A stretch of 64,000 nt of DNA from CAWIUB01 sp963839995 (GCA_963839995.1 CAWIXH010000003.1:62001-126000); one strand, 5' to 3'. Positions 16,298 through 25,182 are shown, counted from the first letter of the stretch. The notes: generated from the sequence alone by a model not told the origin. Numbers and translations are program-made.

Positions 16298-17611
16298 GTG
16301 TGCGATACCTCTGAAGCCCTCGTGACGGTGGACGTCGCGCTCAAGCAGCTCACGGATGCCATCGACACGCTGCTGGCCGTCGACCTGTCGGCCGCCTCTC
16401 GCGACGAGTTGCTTGAGCTGGCACAGGGTGTCGAGGTGCAGCGTCGCCGGCTGCCCGTTGCCGACCATCGGCTGATCAGCGAGCTGGACTGGCGTGGTGT
16501 TGCCGGCGAGCTGTGCCGACCCTCGACCCGGGATCTACTCGTGCAGCTGTTGCGGTTGTCGGCTGACGAGGCCGCAGGCCGGATCGTTGCCGCGGAGCAG
16601 CTTGGTGACCGTCGCGCGATGACTGGGGCACCGGTCGAACCACTCCGCCCAGTGCTGGCCGCAGCGCAGGCGGAGGGAGCAGTGTCAGATCGGCAGGCCG
16701 CGCTGATCTGTCGCACCATCCGCGACCTGCCCGACGCGGTTCGCCTCGAGCACGAGGATGCGGTCGAGCAGGTACTGACCGACCACGCCCGTGAGCTCTC
16801 TGCTCGGCAGCTCGGCATCGTTGCCAAGCGGTTGGTCGATTGCCTTGACCCGGATGGCACCCTTGGCAACGATCGTGATCACGAGCGGCGGCGCGACTTC
16901 ACCATGCTTAAGCGCAGTGACGGCTCGGGCAAGGCCACGATCGAGCTGACGCCTACGGGTGTTGCCATTACCGAGGCATGGCTGGACGCGCTAGCGGCGC
17001 CCGTTCCATCCACCGACGACGTCGTCGATACCCGGACGGCAGGACAGCGCCGCTACGACGCCTTCGAAGAAGTCGGACGACGTGCCATGCGGGCCGGCGA
17101 GCTGCCCGACTGCGGTGGCCTGCCGGTGACCCTTATTGTCACCATGACTGCTGACCAGCTCCTCGCCCGTCGTGGGGTGGCCACCAACTCGCACGGCGAC
17201 CCCATCAGCGTCACCGAGGCGCTCCGCCTGGCCACTGAAGCCGAGATCATCCCCGTCGTGCTGAATGACACGGGCGGCGTGCTCGCGTACGGGCGCAGCA
17301 AACGCATCGCCCCACCCGCGATGCGCCAAGTGTTGATCGCCCGGGACAGGGGCTGCTGCTTCCCCGGGTGCGACCGGCCACCGCAATGGACCGAGGTGCA
17401 TCACATCGTGCCCTGGCTGCTCGGTGGGCGCACCGACCTCGACAATTGCTGCCTGGTCTGCCGGTTCCACCACCGCGAGTTCGAGAAACGCGAGTGGGAG
17501 TGCCGCATCATCGACGGCGTGCCGCACTGGATCGCCCCGCCCTGGCTGGACCGCACAAGGACGCCACGGCGTAACACGATCAACCATCCCGGGCTATCCA
17601 CACCACCCTGA
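16298..17611 (+). CDS. DUF222 / 13E12-repeat family HNH endonuclease
   Basis: This 437-aa protein has an N-terminal DUF222 helical region (about residues 20–300) and a C-terminal HNH nuclease domain. The HNH part reads RDRGCCFPGCDRPPQWTEVH, then HHIVPWLLGGRTDLDN, with zinc cysteines and the catalytic HH pair. The family is abundant in mycobacteria (REP13E12 proteins) and its role is not established; several are linked to mobile DNA. The start is the GTG placed exactly where transcription from the upstream promoter should begin. Confidence 0.9.
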   Translation: MCDTSEALVTVDVALKQLTDAIDTLLAVDLSAASRDELLELAQGVEVQRRRLPVADHRLISELDWRGVAGELCRPSTRDLLVQLLRLSADEAAGRIVAAEQLGDRRAMTGAPVEPLRPVLAAAQAEGAVSDRQAALICRTIRDLPDAVRLEHEDAVEQVLTDHARELSARQLGIVAKRLVDCLDPDGTLGNDRDHERRRDFTMLKRSDGSGKATIELTPTGVAITEAWLDALAAPVPSTDDVVDTRTAGQRRYDAFEEVGRRAMRAGELPDCGGLPVTLIVTMTADQLLARRGVATNSHGDPISVTEALRLATEAEIIPVVLNDTGGVLAYGRSKRIAPPAMRQVLIARDRGCCFPGCDRPPQWTEVHHIVPWLLGGRTDLDNCCLVCRFHHREFEKREWECRIIDGVPHWIAPPWLDRTRTPRRNTINHPGLSTPP

Positions 17612-18049
17612 CGAGCACCGGGACCCATTGCCCAAATCGCGCGAGGCGCCGAGGGGACGGTGATGATGTGGCGGCGGAAGGTTGCGGCCACAGCGTGCGG
17701 GTCACCGGCGAGAGTTCCGACGGCTCGCAGCAGGTGGGTGATCACCGCGCGGATAACCCATGCGCTGTTCGCGGGCGAAGCGGCTTGAGGGCTGATGGGC
17801 CAGCGCCATCGACTACGTCGGCGAAGAGGGCGTTGATGATCGACTGCCGGCGGTTGGTGACGCTGGCGGCCGCGGTGGGCTTGGTATTGAGTCAAGCGGC
17901 TGGGCTGTCGCGCCGCCCGTCCGCACCGCACGTTCTGGCGTTCGACCGCCGATGAGCCCCGGTGTCGGCACGCACCGGTTGTGTTCGGCTGGGTGCCAAG
18001 TACGCAGCCGAAACGGCACCTACGGCTGACATTGAAGGAATGCCGTTGG
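17612..18049. other. Gene-poor stretch, possible remnant coding sequence
   Basis: No convincing gene is present. Minus-strand frames around 17660–17860 contain protein-like pieces (for example INALFADVVDGAGP and VITHLLRAVGTLAGDPHAVAATF) that jump frame, suggesting a decayed gene, perhaps the end of a transposase. The family cannot be named from sequence alone. Confidence 0.35.
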
Positions 18050-18232
18050 TCACCCACGATGGAGAAACAGGCGGTGAACCTCCGAGATGATGTCAAAGAG
18101 GCCGACGAACGTGATGGCAAGACAGACGATGATGCATGCGGTCAGGATCTGTCGCCACATCGCGACGATGCCGCATGAGATAAGCACGCTGAGGAAGACC
18201 ATGCTGCCGAAGTCACGCATATCCATCACCAC
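18050..18232 (-). CDS. Small hydrophobic membrane protein (predicted)
   Basis: A 60-codon frame encodes two strongly hydrophobic segments (MVFLSVLISCGIVAMW and ILTACIIVCLAITFVGLFDII) with short charged ends. This composition is unlikely to arise as a shadow of another gene here, and no gene lies opposite. Possible starts are GTG 18232, ATG 18226 or ATG 18220; none has a clear ribosome binding site. It may be a genuine small membrane protein or the remnant of a larger one. Confidence 0.4.
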   Translation of the reverse strand: MVMDMRDFGSMVFLSVLISCGIVAMWRQILTACIIVCLAITFVGLFDIISEVHRLFLHRG

Positions 18233-18611
18233 CCGCGCGAGAGCTTCGGGCGAGAGGCCGGACCGACCTCGGCAGCAACAGAGATCGTCCGCGGCGTCGG
18301 CCCCTGTCCTTGGGGATCCGCTTCATCGGTGCCTCCACGATCGGACGCTCGCACCCCTTCGGGAGCTGGCCTCGTGTCGTCGTTCAATAACAGGGTAGAG
18401 CAATTCTGTGCAGCAATGCAATGATTGCAGAGATGAGGCCAACCTCCGTTCGTGGGCTTGCGGAAAGTAAAGTCCGGCCAAATCACGTGGGTGGCACTAA
18501 ACTGATTGCAAACCGGCGGGTGGCGTTAGTTGCGTTCGCGGCTGAAACTTGATCCACTGGTTGCTTCGGGCTGAAGCCAAGACGCTGCTCTGACACAGGA
18601 GGTGTGTCCGC
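18233..18611. other. Upstream region of the ROK gene
   Basis: About 380 bases without a gene. The region is AT-richer than average, has GCAAT/ATTGC repeats including a perfect 13-bp palindrome at 18417, and ends in a strong ribosome binding site (GGAGG, 18599–18603) for the ROK gene. No other feature was recognised. Confidence 0.5.
18417..18429 (+). promoter_or_regulatory. Candidate operator upstream of the ROK gene
   Basis: TGCAATGATTGCA is a perfect palindrome 183 bases before the ROK start. Related half sites (AGCAATGCAATG just before it, TGATTGCAAACC at about 18500) lie nearby. ROK repressors commonly bind palindromes upstream of their own genes; binding here is inferred. Confidence 0.4.
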
Positions 18612-20009
18612 ATGTCCGGACGTCATTCCGTTGAACTGCATCCCGGCCTCGACGGCATTACCGACGGCCTCGACCGCTGGCTGATGACTCAAGTCATTCG
18701 GCAGGCGCACGTTGCCCGGTACAGCGGGCGCTCGAATGTCCCGCCGGTTACCCAGCACACGTTGGCGAGCTTCCTGAAACGGTCGCCCTCGATCGTTGCC
18801 GGCGGCGGCCGTTCCCCGTCGACCCTGAGCCGGGTCACCAGCGCCCTCCTCGATTCAGGGCTGTTGGTTGAGGGAAAAGCCGAGCGATGGAAACGCCCCG
18901 CACCTGGGAGGCGCCCGGTACCGCTTCGGGTGAACGAGAATCTAGCGGTACTCGCGGTCTTCCTGGCTGATGCCCGCTCGCCCTCTGGCAATAGCCACGC
19001 GACCGAAGTGACAGCAGCAGCGGTGGGTTTGAATGGAGTGGTCAAGGAGCCCATCGACGTCGAGGCGGTTGATGAACCGGACGACGAGACCCTGGTCGAG
19101 CTGATCGCAAAGGTGGCCAGGCAGCTGATCGCCAAGCACCACGAGGTGCAGTGGCTCGGGATGGCCGTTACGGTGGGCGGGCAGATTAGGGACGGCAAGC
19201 TGGAGTTCTCGCCCAACCTGGGCGACACATCCGGCGCCGTCCACCCCCTTCGCGACTGGAAGGCCGCACTCGAACGAAAGACAGGACTCCCGACAACCCT
19301 TGAGAATGACGCTAACGCCTTGGCCCTATTCGAACGGTGGTTCGGCCGCCGTACCGAACACAGCTACTACGTTGTGCTGCTCAAGGCCGACGGCATCGGC
19401 GGGGGCATCATCGAGGGCGACCGCCTCCTCAGGGGCGGTCGAGGAGCAGCCGGCGAAATCGGACATCTGCCGATAGACGCTCGCGACACACTCGACACGA
19501 CGAACACCACTGCCGGCACGGCCCGACAAGCACGGCTGTGTCGCTGTGGCCGCCTGGGCTGCCTTGAGACGATCGCAACGCCGCACGCTATAAGCGAGGA
19601 GCTCGGGTGGTATGACGTTAGCCGACTCGATGGGCTTGTTCGTGAATACCAACAAGGCGACCGGTCAGAGGCGGTGGTGACGGCCTTCGATGCCGTTAGT
19701 CGCGCGGGGCGCGGTCTCGGTGTTGCCCTGGCGACGGTATTGAATTTCCTCGACGTCGAGCTTGTCATCGTAACTGGGGTCGATGAACTGACGGCTCGGG
19801 AGGAGCACCCCACGGCGTCGGTCTATCTCGACGCAGTGCAGGACGCTGGCGATCAACACTGCTTTGGGACGAGTGTGTTGAAGCTGTTGCCCCGTCCGTT
19901 ACCGAGCACAGAGATCCAGCTGGTCGCAGCTGCTCTCACGAACTATGCCAACCGCCTCGACGAACGCTCGGGCATCCTCGACGAGGACGCAATCGAAGGA
20001 ACGATCTGA
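18612..20009 (+). CDS. ROK-family transcriptional regulator / sugar kinase-like protein
   Basis: The 465-aa protein has an N-terminal region with a winged-helix character (residues 20–105, including RSPSTLSRVTSALLDSGLLV), followed by a ROK ASKHA domain. Sugar-binding residues appear as ENDANAL (231–237) and GEIGHLPI (281–288); the ROK zinc site is H285, C310, C312 and C317 (CRCGRLGC). The intact catalytic-type Asn-Asp pair means kinase activity is possible, but the helix-turn-helix part argues for a NagC/Mlc/XylR-type regulator. The N-terminus is more divergent than usual. No sugar operon adjoins it. Confidence 0.82.
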   Translation: MSGRHSVELHPGLDGITDGLDRWLMTQVIRQAHVARYSGRSNVPPVTQHTLASFLKRSPSIVAGGGRSPSTLSRVTSALLDSGLLVEGKAERWKRPAPGRRPVPLRVNENLAVLAVFLADARSPSGNSHATEVTAAAVGLNGVVKEPIDVEAVDEPDDETLVELIAKVARQLIAKHHEVQWLGMAVTVGGQIRDGKLEFSPNLGDTSGAVHPLRDWKAALERKTGLPTTLENDANALALFERWFGRRTEHSYYVVLLKADGIGGGIIEGDRLLRGGRGAAGEIGHLPIDARDTLDTTNTTAGTARQARLCRCGRLGCLETIATPHAISEELGWYDVSRLDGLVREYQQGDRSEAVVTAFDAVSRAGRGLGVALATVLNFLDVELVIVTGVDELTAREEHPTASVYLDAVQDAGDQHCFGTSVLKLLPRPLPSTEIQLVAAALTNYANRLDERSGILDEDAIEGTI

Positions 20010-20068
20010 CTCGACAGCCTCTGCCTTGACCGCGGTTCTTCCGGGTAGATCCGTCCCGCGGTCGGGGT

Positions 20069-20800
20069 TCACCAGGCCGGGTCCGTTGCCCGGGGCTCAC
20101 GGAAGAATTCCTCGCGCATGAAGTTCCGGAATCTGTCGATCCCGTGCCGGTCACCAGTGGCTCGACCTGGCTCTTCTGCGCGAGGAGCCCCGGACCTTGC
20201 GGTCCAGAAGGTCGCCCCCGCAGGTTAGCCAGACCGCCACTCGGTGGTCGGTACGACTTCGGGCCGCATGCCGTCGACCATCATGATCTGGGTCGCGTCG
20301 ATCTGGCTGAAGAACGCCGCGATCCACTCGGGCGACTTGGTGGCGTACAACAGCCTCGGCGGCGACGAAGAGCGGGTGCACGCCAGCGTCGAGCGCCGGC
20401 ACGCCGCGATGTGGTCGGAGTGACCGGTCCCGCCGTCGGGGCTGAACGTAAGCACCGTGTCGGGCCGATCGTCGGCGATGAGCCGTCCGAGGACCTCGAC
20501 GGCGTCGTCATCGGGCACATCGGCGCAGTGGCCGTCGCCGTATCCGGGCCAATGGTGTTCGGTGACGCCCAGCTCGGCCGGGCTCGCCTCCATCTCGGCC
20601 CGCCGCACAGCGATGCGCTCGTCGGGCGGGTGAGGATCGTCGTCCGGGAAGCCGGCCTCCCCTGCGGTGGCCGTGACGCACACCACCCGGCGGCCGGCGG
20701 CGGCGGCACGCGCCATCAACCCGGCCGACAGGCATGCCTCGTCGTCAGGGTGGGCCCACAGGCCGAGGATGGTGCCGACGTCGCCGATCGATGCGAAGTC
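20069..20800 (-). pseudogene. PIG-L/LmbE-family deacetylase, frameshifted
   Basis: A MshB-like N-acetylglucosaminyl deacetylase can be read, with LGLWAHPDDEACLSAGLMAR (zinc motif HPDDE) and the second zinc motif in GGTGHSDHIAACR. The main frame stops at 20225 after PEVVPTTEWRSG. The expected C-terminus then continues in other frames (GDLLDRKV, then LLAQKSQVEPLV, then MREEFFREPRATDPAW, ending at 20069). At least three one-base breaks are needed, and there is no good start codon before ILGLWAHP. This is a second PIG-L gene beside the true mshB at 25293. Confidence 0.75.
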
Positions 20801-20911
20801 ATGCTCGGCGTCGTCGCCGAGTCCGCAGCCGACATCGACGAGTTGTTCGCCGGGCTGCAGGGCGAGCTGCGTGCGCTGCCAGGCGCGCAGCTGGCGAACC
20901 GCAGGCCATTG
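20801..20911 (-). pseudogene. Fragment resembling a class I methyltransferase N-terminus
   Basis: In frame with the PIG-L remnant and directly upstream lies RQLRAWQRTQLALQPGEQ followed by LVDVGCGLGDDA. The latter matches motif I of SAM-dependent methyltransferases. There is no rest of the methyltransferase and an in-frame stop precedes the fragment at 20912. It appears to be the leftover start of a deleted gene joined to the PIG-L gene. Confidence 0.5.
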
Positions 20912-20951
20912 TCAATGCTCGCCGTATACGGCCGCCGCCCATCTTCCCAGT

Positions 20952-20994
20952 TTGTTCGACCCACGCCGGCCCGCAGCGCGCCTATGGTCGAACA
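20952..20994. repeat. Dispersed palindrome, family 1, copy 2
   Basis: Arms TGTTCGACC and GGTCGAACA, with a GC-rich interior, lie in the divergent gap between the methyltransferase/PIG-L remnant and dapD. Confidence 0.75.
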
Positions 20995-21066
20995 GGTTGG
21001 GGAGAGCCCGGGGAGGAAGGTGAGAGCTAAGCGGGTGCCACAACTGGGCCGGTTAGTGTGGTCCGC

Positions 21067-22002
21067 GTGAGCAGGACCGCTTGGGGCTACGGCCTCGCCA
21101 CGAGCACGCTGAGCGGCACCGTGCTCGATACCTGGTATCCCGAGCCGGCGCTCGGCGACGCCCCGCGTGCCGCCGCCCCGCCTCGTGAGCTTGCTCAGCT
21201 GGCCGGGTCCTCCCAGGCGACCGGTGACCGGAATATCCGGCTCGATGTGGTACAGCGAGAGATCGATCTGGACATCCCGCCCGGTGACATCCCGGACGCC
21301 TACCTGCGCCTGCACCTGCTCTCGTACCGCCTCGTCCCGCCGAACGGGTGCAACCTTGACGGCATCTTCGGCGTGCTCAACAACGTCGTCTGGACGTCCG
21401 TCGGGCCGTGCGCGGTGGACGATTTCGAACAGACGCGCATGGCGCTGCGGCGCCGGGGCCCGGTGCATGTTCTCGGCGTGGACAAGTTCCCGCGGATGAC
21501 CGATTACGTGCTGCCGACGGGCGTCCGGATCGCCGACGCCGACCGGGTCCGGCTTGGTGCGCACCTTGCCGCCGGCACCACGGTCATGCACGAGGGGTTC
21601 GTGAACTTCAATGCCGGAACGCTCGGCACCTCGATGGTCGAAGGACGCATCTCGGCGGGCGTGGTCGTCGACGACGGCACCGACGTGGGCGGCGGCGCGT
21701 CGATCATGGGCACGCTGTCCGGAGGCGGCACGCAACGCATCTCGATCGGCAAGCGCTGCCTGATCGGTGCCAATGCCGGAGTGGGCATCAGCCTCGGTGA
21801 CGACTGCGTGGTCGAGGCCGGCTGTTACATCACCGCTGGCTCCAAGCTCACCCGTCCGGACGGGACGGTGGTGCGGGCGGCGGAGCTGTCCGGTGCAGCG
21901 GGAATGCGCTACTGGCGCAACAGCGTGACCGGGGCACTGGAGGCCAACCCGCGTCAAGGCACGGGCGTCGAGCTCAACACGGCGCTGCACGCAAACGCCT
22001 GA
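21067..22002 (+). CDS. dapD: Tetrahydrodipicolinate N-succinyltransferase
   Basis: This 311-aa actinobacterial-type DapD transfers succinyl from succinyl-CoA to tetrahydrodipicolinate in lysine biosynthesis. Conserved blocks include NLDGIFGVLNNVVWTSVGPC, GVDKFPRMTDYVLPTGVRI and the left-handed beta-helix segment GEGxI-like MVEGRISAGVVVDDGTDVGG. The start chosen is the second GTG (21067), which aligns best with mycobacterial DapD; GTG 21058 is an alternative. Upstream is a dispersed palindrome. Confidence 0.95.
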   Translation: MSRTAWGYGLATSTLSGTVLDTWYPEPALGDAPRAAAPPRELAQLAGSSQATGDRNIRLDVVQREIDLDIPPGDIPDAYLRLHLLSYRLVPPNGCNLDGIFGVLNNVVWTSVGPCAVDDFEQTRMALRRRGPVHVLGVDKFPRMTDYVLPTGVRIADADRVRLGAHLAAGTTVMHEGFVNFNAGTLGTSMVEGRISAGVVVDDGTDVGGGASIMGTLSGGGTQRISIGKRCLIGANAGVGISLGDDCVVEAGCYITAGSKLTRPDGTVVRAAELSGAAGMRYWRNSVTGALEANPRQGTGVELNTALHANA

Positions 22003-22007
22003 AGTCG

Positions 22008-22826
22008 ATGTCCGTGGCCGTTCGCCGGGCGCTGATCGCCCTCGTGGTGGTTGTCGTGGCGCTCGCCGTCGTCGTGGTCGGCGTGGTCGCGATCTGGAAA
22101 GCAACCCAGCGGCACGGCATCGCCGAGACCTGCACGGTCGGCGAATACTCGGTGAACCCGGATCAGGCTGCGGTCGCCTCGACGATGGTCGGTGTGGTGA
22201 TCAATCGCGGGCTGCCCGAGCGAGCCGCCGTCCTTGCGCTGGCCGCGGGGCTGCAGGAGAGCAAGCTGCGCAACCTCGACTCCGGCGAGGGGGATCGGGA
22301 TTCCGTCGGCGTGCTGCAGCAGCGCCCGTCCCAGGGCTGGGGCAGCGAGGAGCAGCTCAACGACGTGCACTACGCCACGGGGGTCTTCCTAGACCACGTC
22401 ATCAAGGTCGCCAACTGGCAGACGGACCCACTCACCAACGTCGTCCAGGCGGTGCAGATCTCGGCCGTCCCGGAGGGCTATGCGCGATGGGAAGGCCAGG
22501 CGCAGGCGCTCGCCGACGCGTTCACCGGCAAGACCCCGGCAGGCATTTCCTGCAGCTACCCGAAGCCGATCAGGGTCGCGACCAGTTCCGACGTCGCGGT
22601 CCGGCTCGCCAAGGATCTTCCGATCAAGACGCCAACGGTCAGCGGTACGATGCTGACCGTGCCGGGAGCGACCTGGCCGACGGCGGCCTGGCTGGTCGCC
22701 AACGGCGACAACCTAGGGCTGGAGACGGTCAGCTACAACGGCAAGACCTGGGATCGGGCCAAGGGCTGGAAGGACGACCCGAAGGCGCCGGCGGGCGCCG
22801 TGGTAGCCGTTCCCCACGTCCCGTGA
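22008..22826 (+). CDS. Membrane-anchored protein with a lysozyme-like extracytoplasmic domain
   Basis: The 272-aa protein has one N-terminal transmembrane helix (ALIALVVVVVALAVVVVGVVAIW) and an exported domain. The segment LALAAGLQESKLRNLDSGEG followed by DSVGVLQQRPSQGWG is characteristic of actinobacterial proteins with a lysozyme/transglycosylase-like fold, with Glu in QESK as a candidate catalytic residue. It begins 5 bases after dapD, so the two are probably co-transcribed, which would link cell-wall turnover with DAP synthesis; that link is inference. Confidence 0.8.
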   Translation: MSVAVRRALIALVVVVVALAVVVVGVVAIWKATQRHGIAETCTVGEYSVNPDQAAVASTMVGVVINRGLPERAAVLALAAGLQESKLRNLDSGEGDRDSVGVLQQRPSQGWGSEEQLNDVHYATGVFLDHVIKVANWQTDPLTNVVQAVQISAVPEGYARWEGQAQALADAFTGKTPAGISCSYPKPIRVATSSDVAVRLAKDLPIKTPTVSGTMLTVPGATWPTAAWLVANGDNLGLETVSYNGKTWDRAKGWKDDPKAPAGAVVAVPHVP

Positions 22827-22859
22827 GCGAGCGGCCGACGAGCGTCGCTCTGCCGGCGG

Positions 22860-23186
22860 CTAGTCGTCGCCGGCCTGCGGCGGCAACGAGGCGATGAGCT
22901 CGGGATCTTTGTCGATCTTGCCGACTTTGGACGCCCCGCCCGGCGAGCCGATTTCGTCGAAGAAGTCGACGTTCGCCTGGGTGTAGTCGCGCCATTTGTC
23001 CGGCAGATCGTCTTCGTAAAAGATCGCCTCGACGGGGCACACCGGTTCGCACGCGCCGCAGTCGACGCACTCGTCGGGGTGGATGTAGAGCATCCGGCCA
23101 CCCTCGTAGATGCAATCGACGGGGCACTCCTCGATGCATGACTTGTCAAGGACATCGACGCACGGCTCGGCGATCACGTAAGTCAC
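22860..23186 (-). CDS. fdxA: Seven-iron ferredoxin (FdxA/FdxC type)
   Basis: The 108-aa protein (GTG start at 23186, MTYVIAEPCVDVLDKSCIEE) has the 3Fe-4S/4Fe-4S cysteine pattern: C9, C17, C21 in the first half and CVDCGACEPVCP in the second. It is a small soluble electron carrier, the same type as mycobacterial FdxC. A GGAGG ribosome binding site 9 bases before the GTG supports this start. In many relatives it is followed by dapC; here it is separated from dapC and faces a GNAT gene divergently. Confidence 0.95.
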   Translation of the reverse strand: MTYVIAEPCVDVLDKSCIEECPVDCIYEGGRMLYIHPDECVDCGACEPVCPVEAIFYEDDLPDKWRDYTQANVDFFDEIGSPGGASKVGKIDKDPELIASLPPQAGDD

Positions 23187-23240
23187 TGCGGGTCCTCCGG
23201 CGGTTGAGCGATCTCGTTCCAGAGCGTTACAGAACCTAGT

Positions 23241-24176
23241 ATGCCGCTCGTGCTCGATGCGACGTGGGTGGGCCGACGAATCGTGCTGCGGCAAGCCCTA
23301 GGCCCCGTCGGCACGGGCCGGCCCCGATTCACCGATGTGGTAGGCGAGCTGCTCACCCTCGACGACGCGGTTGCGGTCCTCGACACGCGCACCGGCCCGG
23401 TCACGGTTGCTGTGGGCCAGGTGGCGATCGCCAAGCTGGTCCAACCTTCGCGGGCTGAAATCCTCGCGCTCGAGGCGATCACCGAACGCGGCTGGCGGGC
23501 GGCCGATCGTGCCGAGATCGGCGGCTGGCTGCTGCGGGCGAACCAGGGTTTCACCGGGCGCGCCAACACGGTGCTGCCGCTCCGCCAACCGGATCGTCCC
23601 CTCGACGAGCTGATCGGGGCGGCCCGCTCGTGGTATCGCGAACGCGGGCTGCAGCTTGGCTTCCAGCTCGCGCTACCGGCCCGGCGCGTGCTCGACCAGG
23701 CGCTGGCCGAGCGCGGATTCCACGCCGACGTGGACGTCGCGGTGCTGGCCAGACGGCTCGACGACACGCCGGCCGATGCTCCGCCGGTCGAGATCACCGA
23801 TCTGCCCACCCAGGATTGGCTGGCTCGATGCGACTACCACGGGCGCCAAGTACCGTCGGCTGGCCGCGACTTGCTGGTCCGGCACCCTCGGGTCGGCTTC
23901 GCGTCGATCCGCCGCGGCGACGAACCCGTGGCCATCGCCCGCGGGGCGGTCGACGAGGGATGGCTCGGGGTCACCGCGCTGCACGTCGATCCGGCAGCTC
24001 GCCGACAAGGCCTGGCCTCGGCCATCATGCGCGGACTGTGGCGTTGGGCGATGCACGCACACGACGCGACGCACAGCTATCTGCAAGTGTCCCGCGACAA
24101 CAGCGCTGCGCTGGCCCTCTACCAAGGCCTTGGCTACTGGCACCACCACGACTACCGGTACCGCACGCAGCCCTAG
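23241..24176 (+). CDS. GNAT-family N-acetyltransferase
   Basis: The 311-aa protein ends in a GNAT domain. Acetyl-CoA contact motif A reads LGVTALHVDPAARRQGLASAIMRGL and the final strand-helix SRDNSAALALYQGLGYW. The first 190 residues form an additional domain common in actinobacterial homologues found beside fdxA. A TAGTAT box spans the annotated ATG, and the in-frame GTG at 23250 lies where transcription from it might begin, so the true start could be 9 bases later. Substrate unknown. Confidence 0.88.
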   Translation: MPLVLDATWVGRRIVLRQALGPVGTGRPRFTDVVGELLTLDDAVAVLDTRTGPVTVAVGQVAIAKLVQPSRAEILALEAITERGWRAADRAEIGGWLLRANQGFTGRANTVLPLRQPDRPLDELIGAARSWYRERGLQLGFQLALPARRVLDQALAERGFHADVDVAVLARRLDDTPADAPPVEITDLPTQDWLARCDYHGRQVPSAGRDLLVRHPRVGFASIRRGDEPVAIARGAVDEGWLGVTALHVDPAARRQGLASAIMRGLWRWAMHAHDATHSYLQVSRDNSAALALYQGLGYWHHHDYRYRTQP

Positions 24177-24185
24177 ACTGCACTC

Positions 24186-24726
24186 ATGCCAGACAACCAG
24201 AAACTCCTGGTCATATCCTTCGACGACCAGCTCAAGGCCCAGGAGTTCCTGCTCGCCACGGTGCGGCTGCAGAAGAACGGCGACTTGCAGATGCACGACG
24301 CCGTCTTCGTCCATCGCGGCGAGGACGGCAGCTCGCGGGTCACCGAGACCACCGATATCACGCCGGGCCGTGGCGCGCTGGGCGGCGGCGTGTGGGGGCT
24401 GCTGCTCGGCACCCTGTTCGGTGGCCCGCTCGGCGGCCTGGTGGTCGGAGCGGCCAGCGCCGGGGGTGGAGCGCTATACGCCAGGCTGCGGGACACCGGC
24501 ATCAAGGACGAGACCGTCGCCGAACTACGCACGGCCGTGCCGCCCGGTCGTACCGGGCTCGCTCTGCTGGTCAGCCACGTCTCGCTGGCCGATCTCCAGC
24601 GCGAGCTGGCCCGTTTCCCGGGTGCAGCGCTCGTCGAGACCGACCTGCCACCGGCCGCGGTCGATTGCGGTACAGGAGGCGCTCACCGAGGCCAATCGGG
24701 CACCGTTCACCGACTCTGCGAGCTGA
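24186..24726 (+). CDS. DUF1269 family protein, frameshifted near the C-terminus
   Basis: The protein begins MPDNQKLLVISFDDQLKAQE, has a glycine-rich hydrophobic centre (GALGGGVWGLLLGTLFGGPL) and the conserved RTGLALLVSHVSLADLQREL. DUF1269 proteins are small predicted membrane-associated proteins of unknown function. At about 24668 a one-base break moves the expected C-terminus (AVQEALTEANRAPFTDSAS) into another frame, ending at 24726. Without the shift, the frame would run to 25028 antisense to the next gene. The extra base may be a mutation or an assembly indel. Confidence 0.78.
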
Positions 24727-25108
24727 CCTCGCGCCGCACCACCGCAGTCCGGCGAGGGCTGCTCAGGGTGAGCGTGACCATTCCGGCCACCACGCCCGTC
24801 AGCACCACGCCGTACGAAACCGCCAGCTGGCCGCCCTTGCCGCCGGGAAGCAGCACATCTCCCTCGGGCCGCGGCAGGCTGAGCACCACCACCACGACGA
24901 TCCAGACGATCAGTGGCAGCGCGGCGAGGAGCGTCGAGCCAGCCAGATTACGAGCGATCAAGGGCAGCACGACGTTGCTGGCGATCGCGACCAGGATGGC
25001 GATCGGCACGATGACCGAGCCCAGGTAGAACGGCGTGAGCAGCACCGCGATCACCGCCGCCAATGCCGCACTGACACAGCACAGCACGATGCCGACCAGC
25101 ACCAGCAT
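24707..25108 (-). CDS. Small integral membrane protein next to mshB (DUF6113-like)
   Basis: From the ATG at 25108 the protein has 133 aa with about four hydrophobic helices (MLVLVGIVLCCVSAALAAVI, LTPFYLGSVIVPIAILVAI, LLAALPLIVWIVVVVVLSL, and GVVLTGVVAGMVTLTL). The frame stays open to 25213, but that extension is low-complexity and contains a dispersed palindrome, so the internal ATG is preferred. A membrane protein of this kind directly downstream of mshB is conserved in actinobacteria (Rv1171 position). Function unknown. Confidence 0.75.
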   Translation of the reverse strand: MLVLVGIVLCCVSAALAAVIAVLLTPFYLGSVIVPIAILVAIASNVVLPLIARNLAGSTLLAALPLIVWIVVVVVLSLPRPEGDVLLPGGKGGQLAVSYGVVLTGVVAGMVTLTLSSPRRTAVVRREVSSQSR

Positions 25109-25138
25109 GCCCCGGCCCCCGCCTCGCTCTGCCCCGAC

Positions 25139-25182
25139 TTGTTCGACCTCGGATGGGCCAGGGGGCTCCGAGGGTCGAACAA
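25139..25182. repeat. Dispersed palindrome, family 1, copy 3
   Basis: Arms TTGTTCGACC and GGTCGAACAA enclose a second stem (TCGGA ... TCCGA). It lies between mshB and the downstream membrane-protein gene. Confidence 0.8.

Noticed and set aside
24668..25028. DUF1269 reading frame continuing to 25028
   Set aside because: The extension lies antisense to a membrane-protein gene, has no family character, and the expected C-terminus is in the neighbouring frame ending at 24726.
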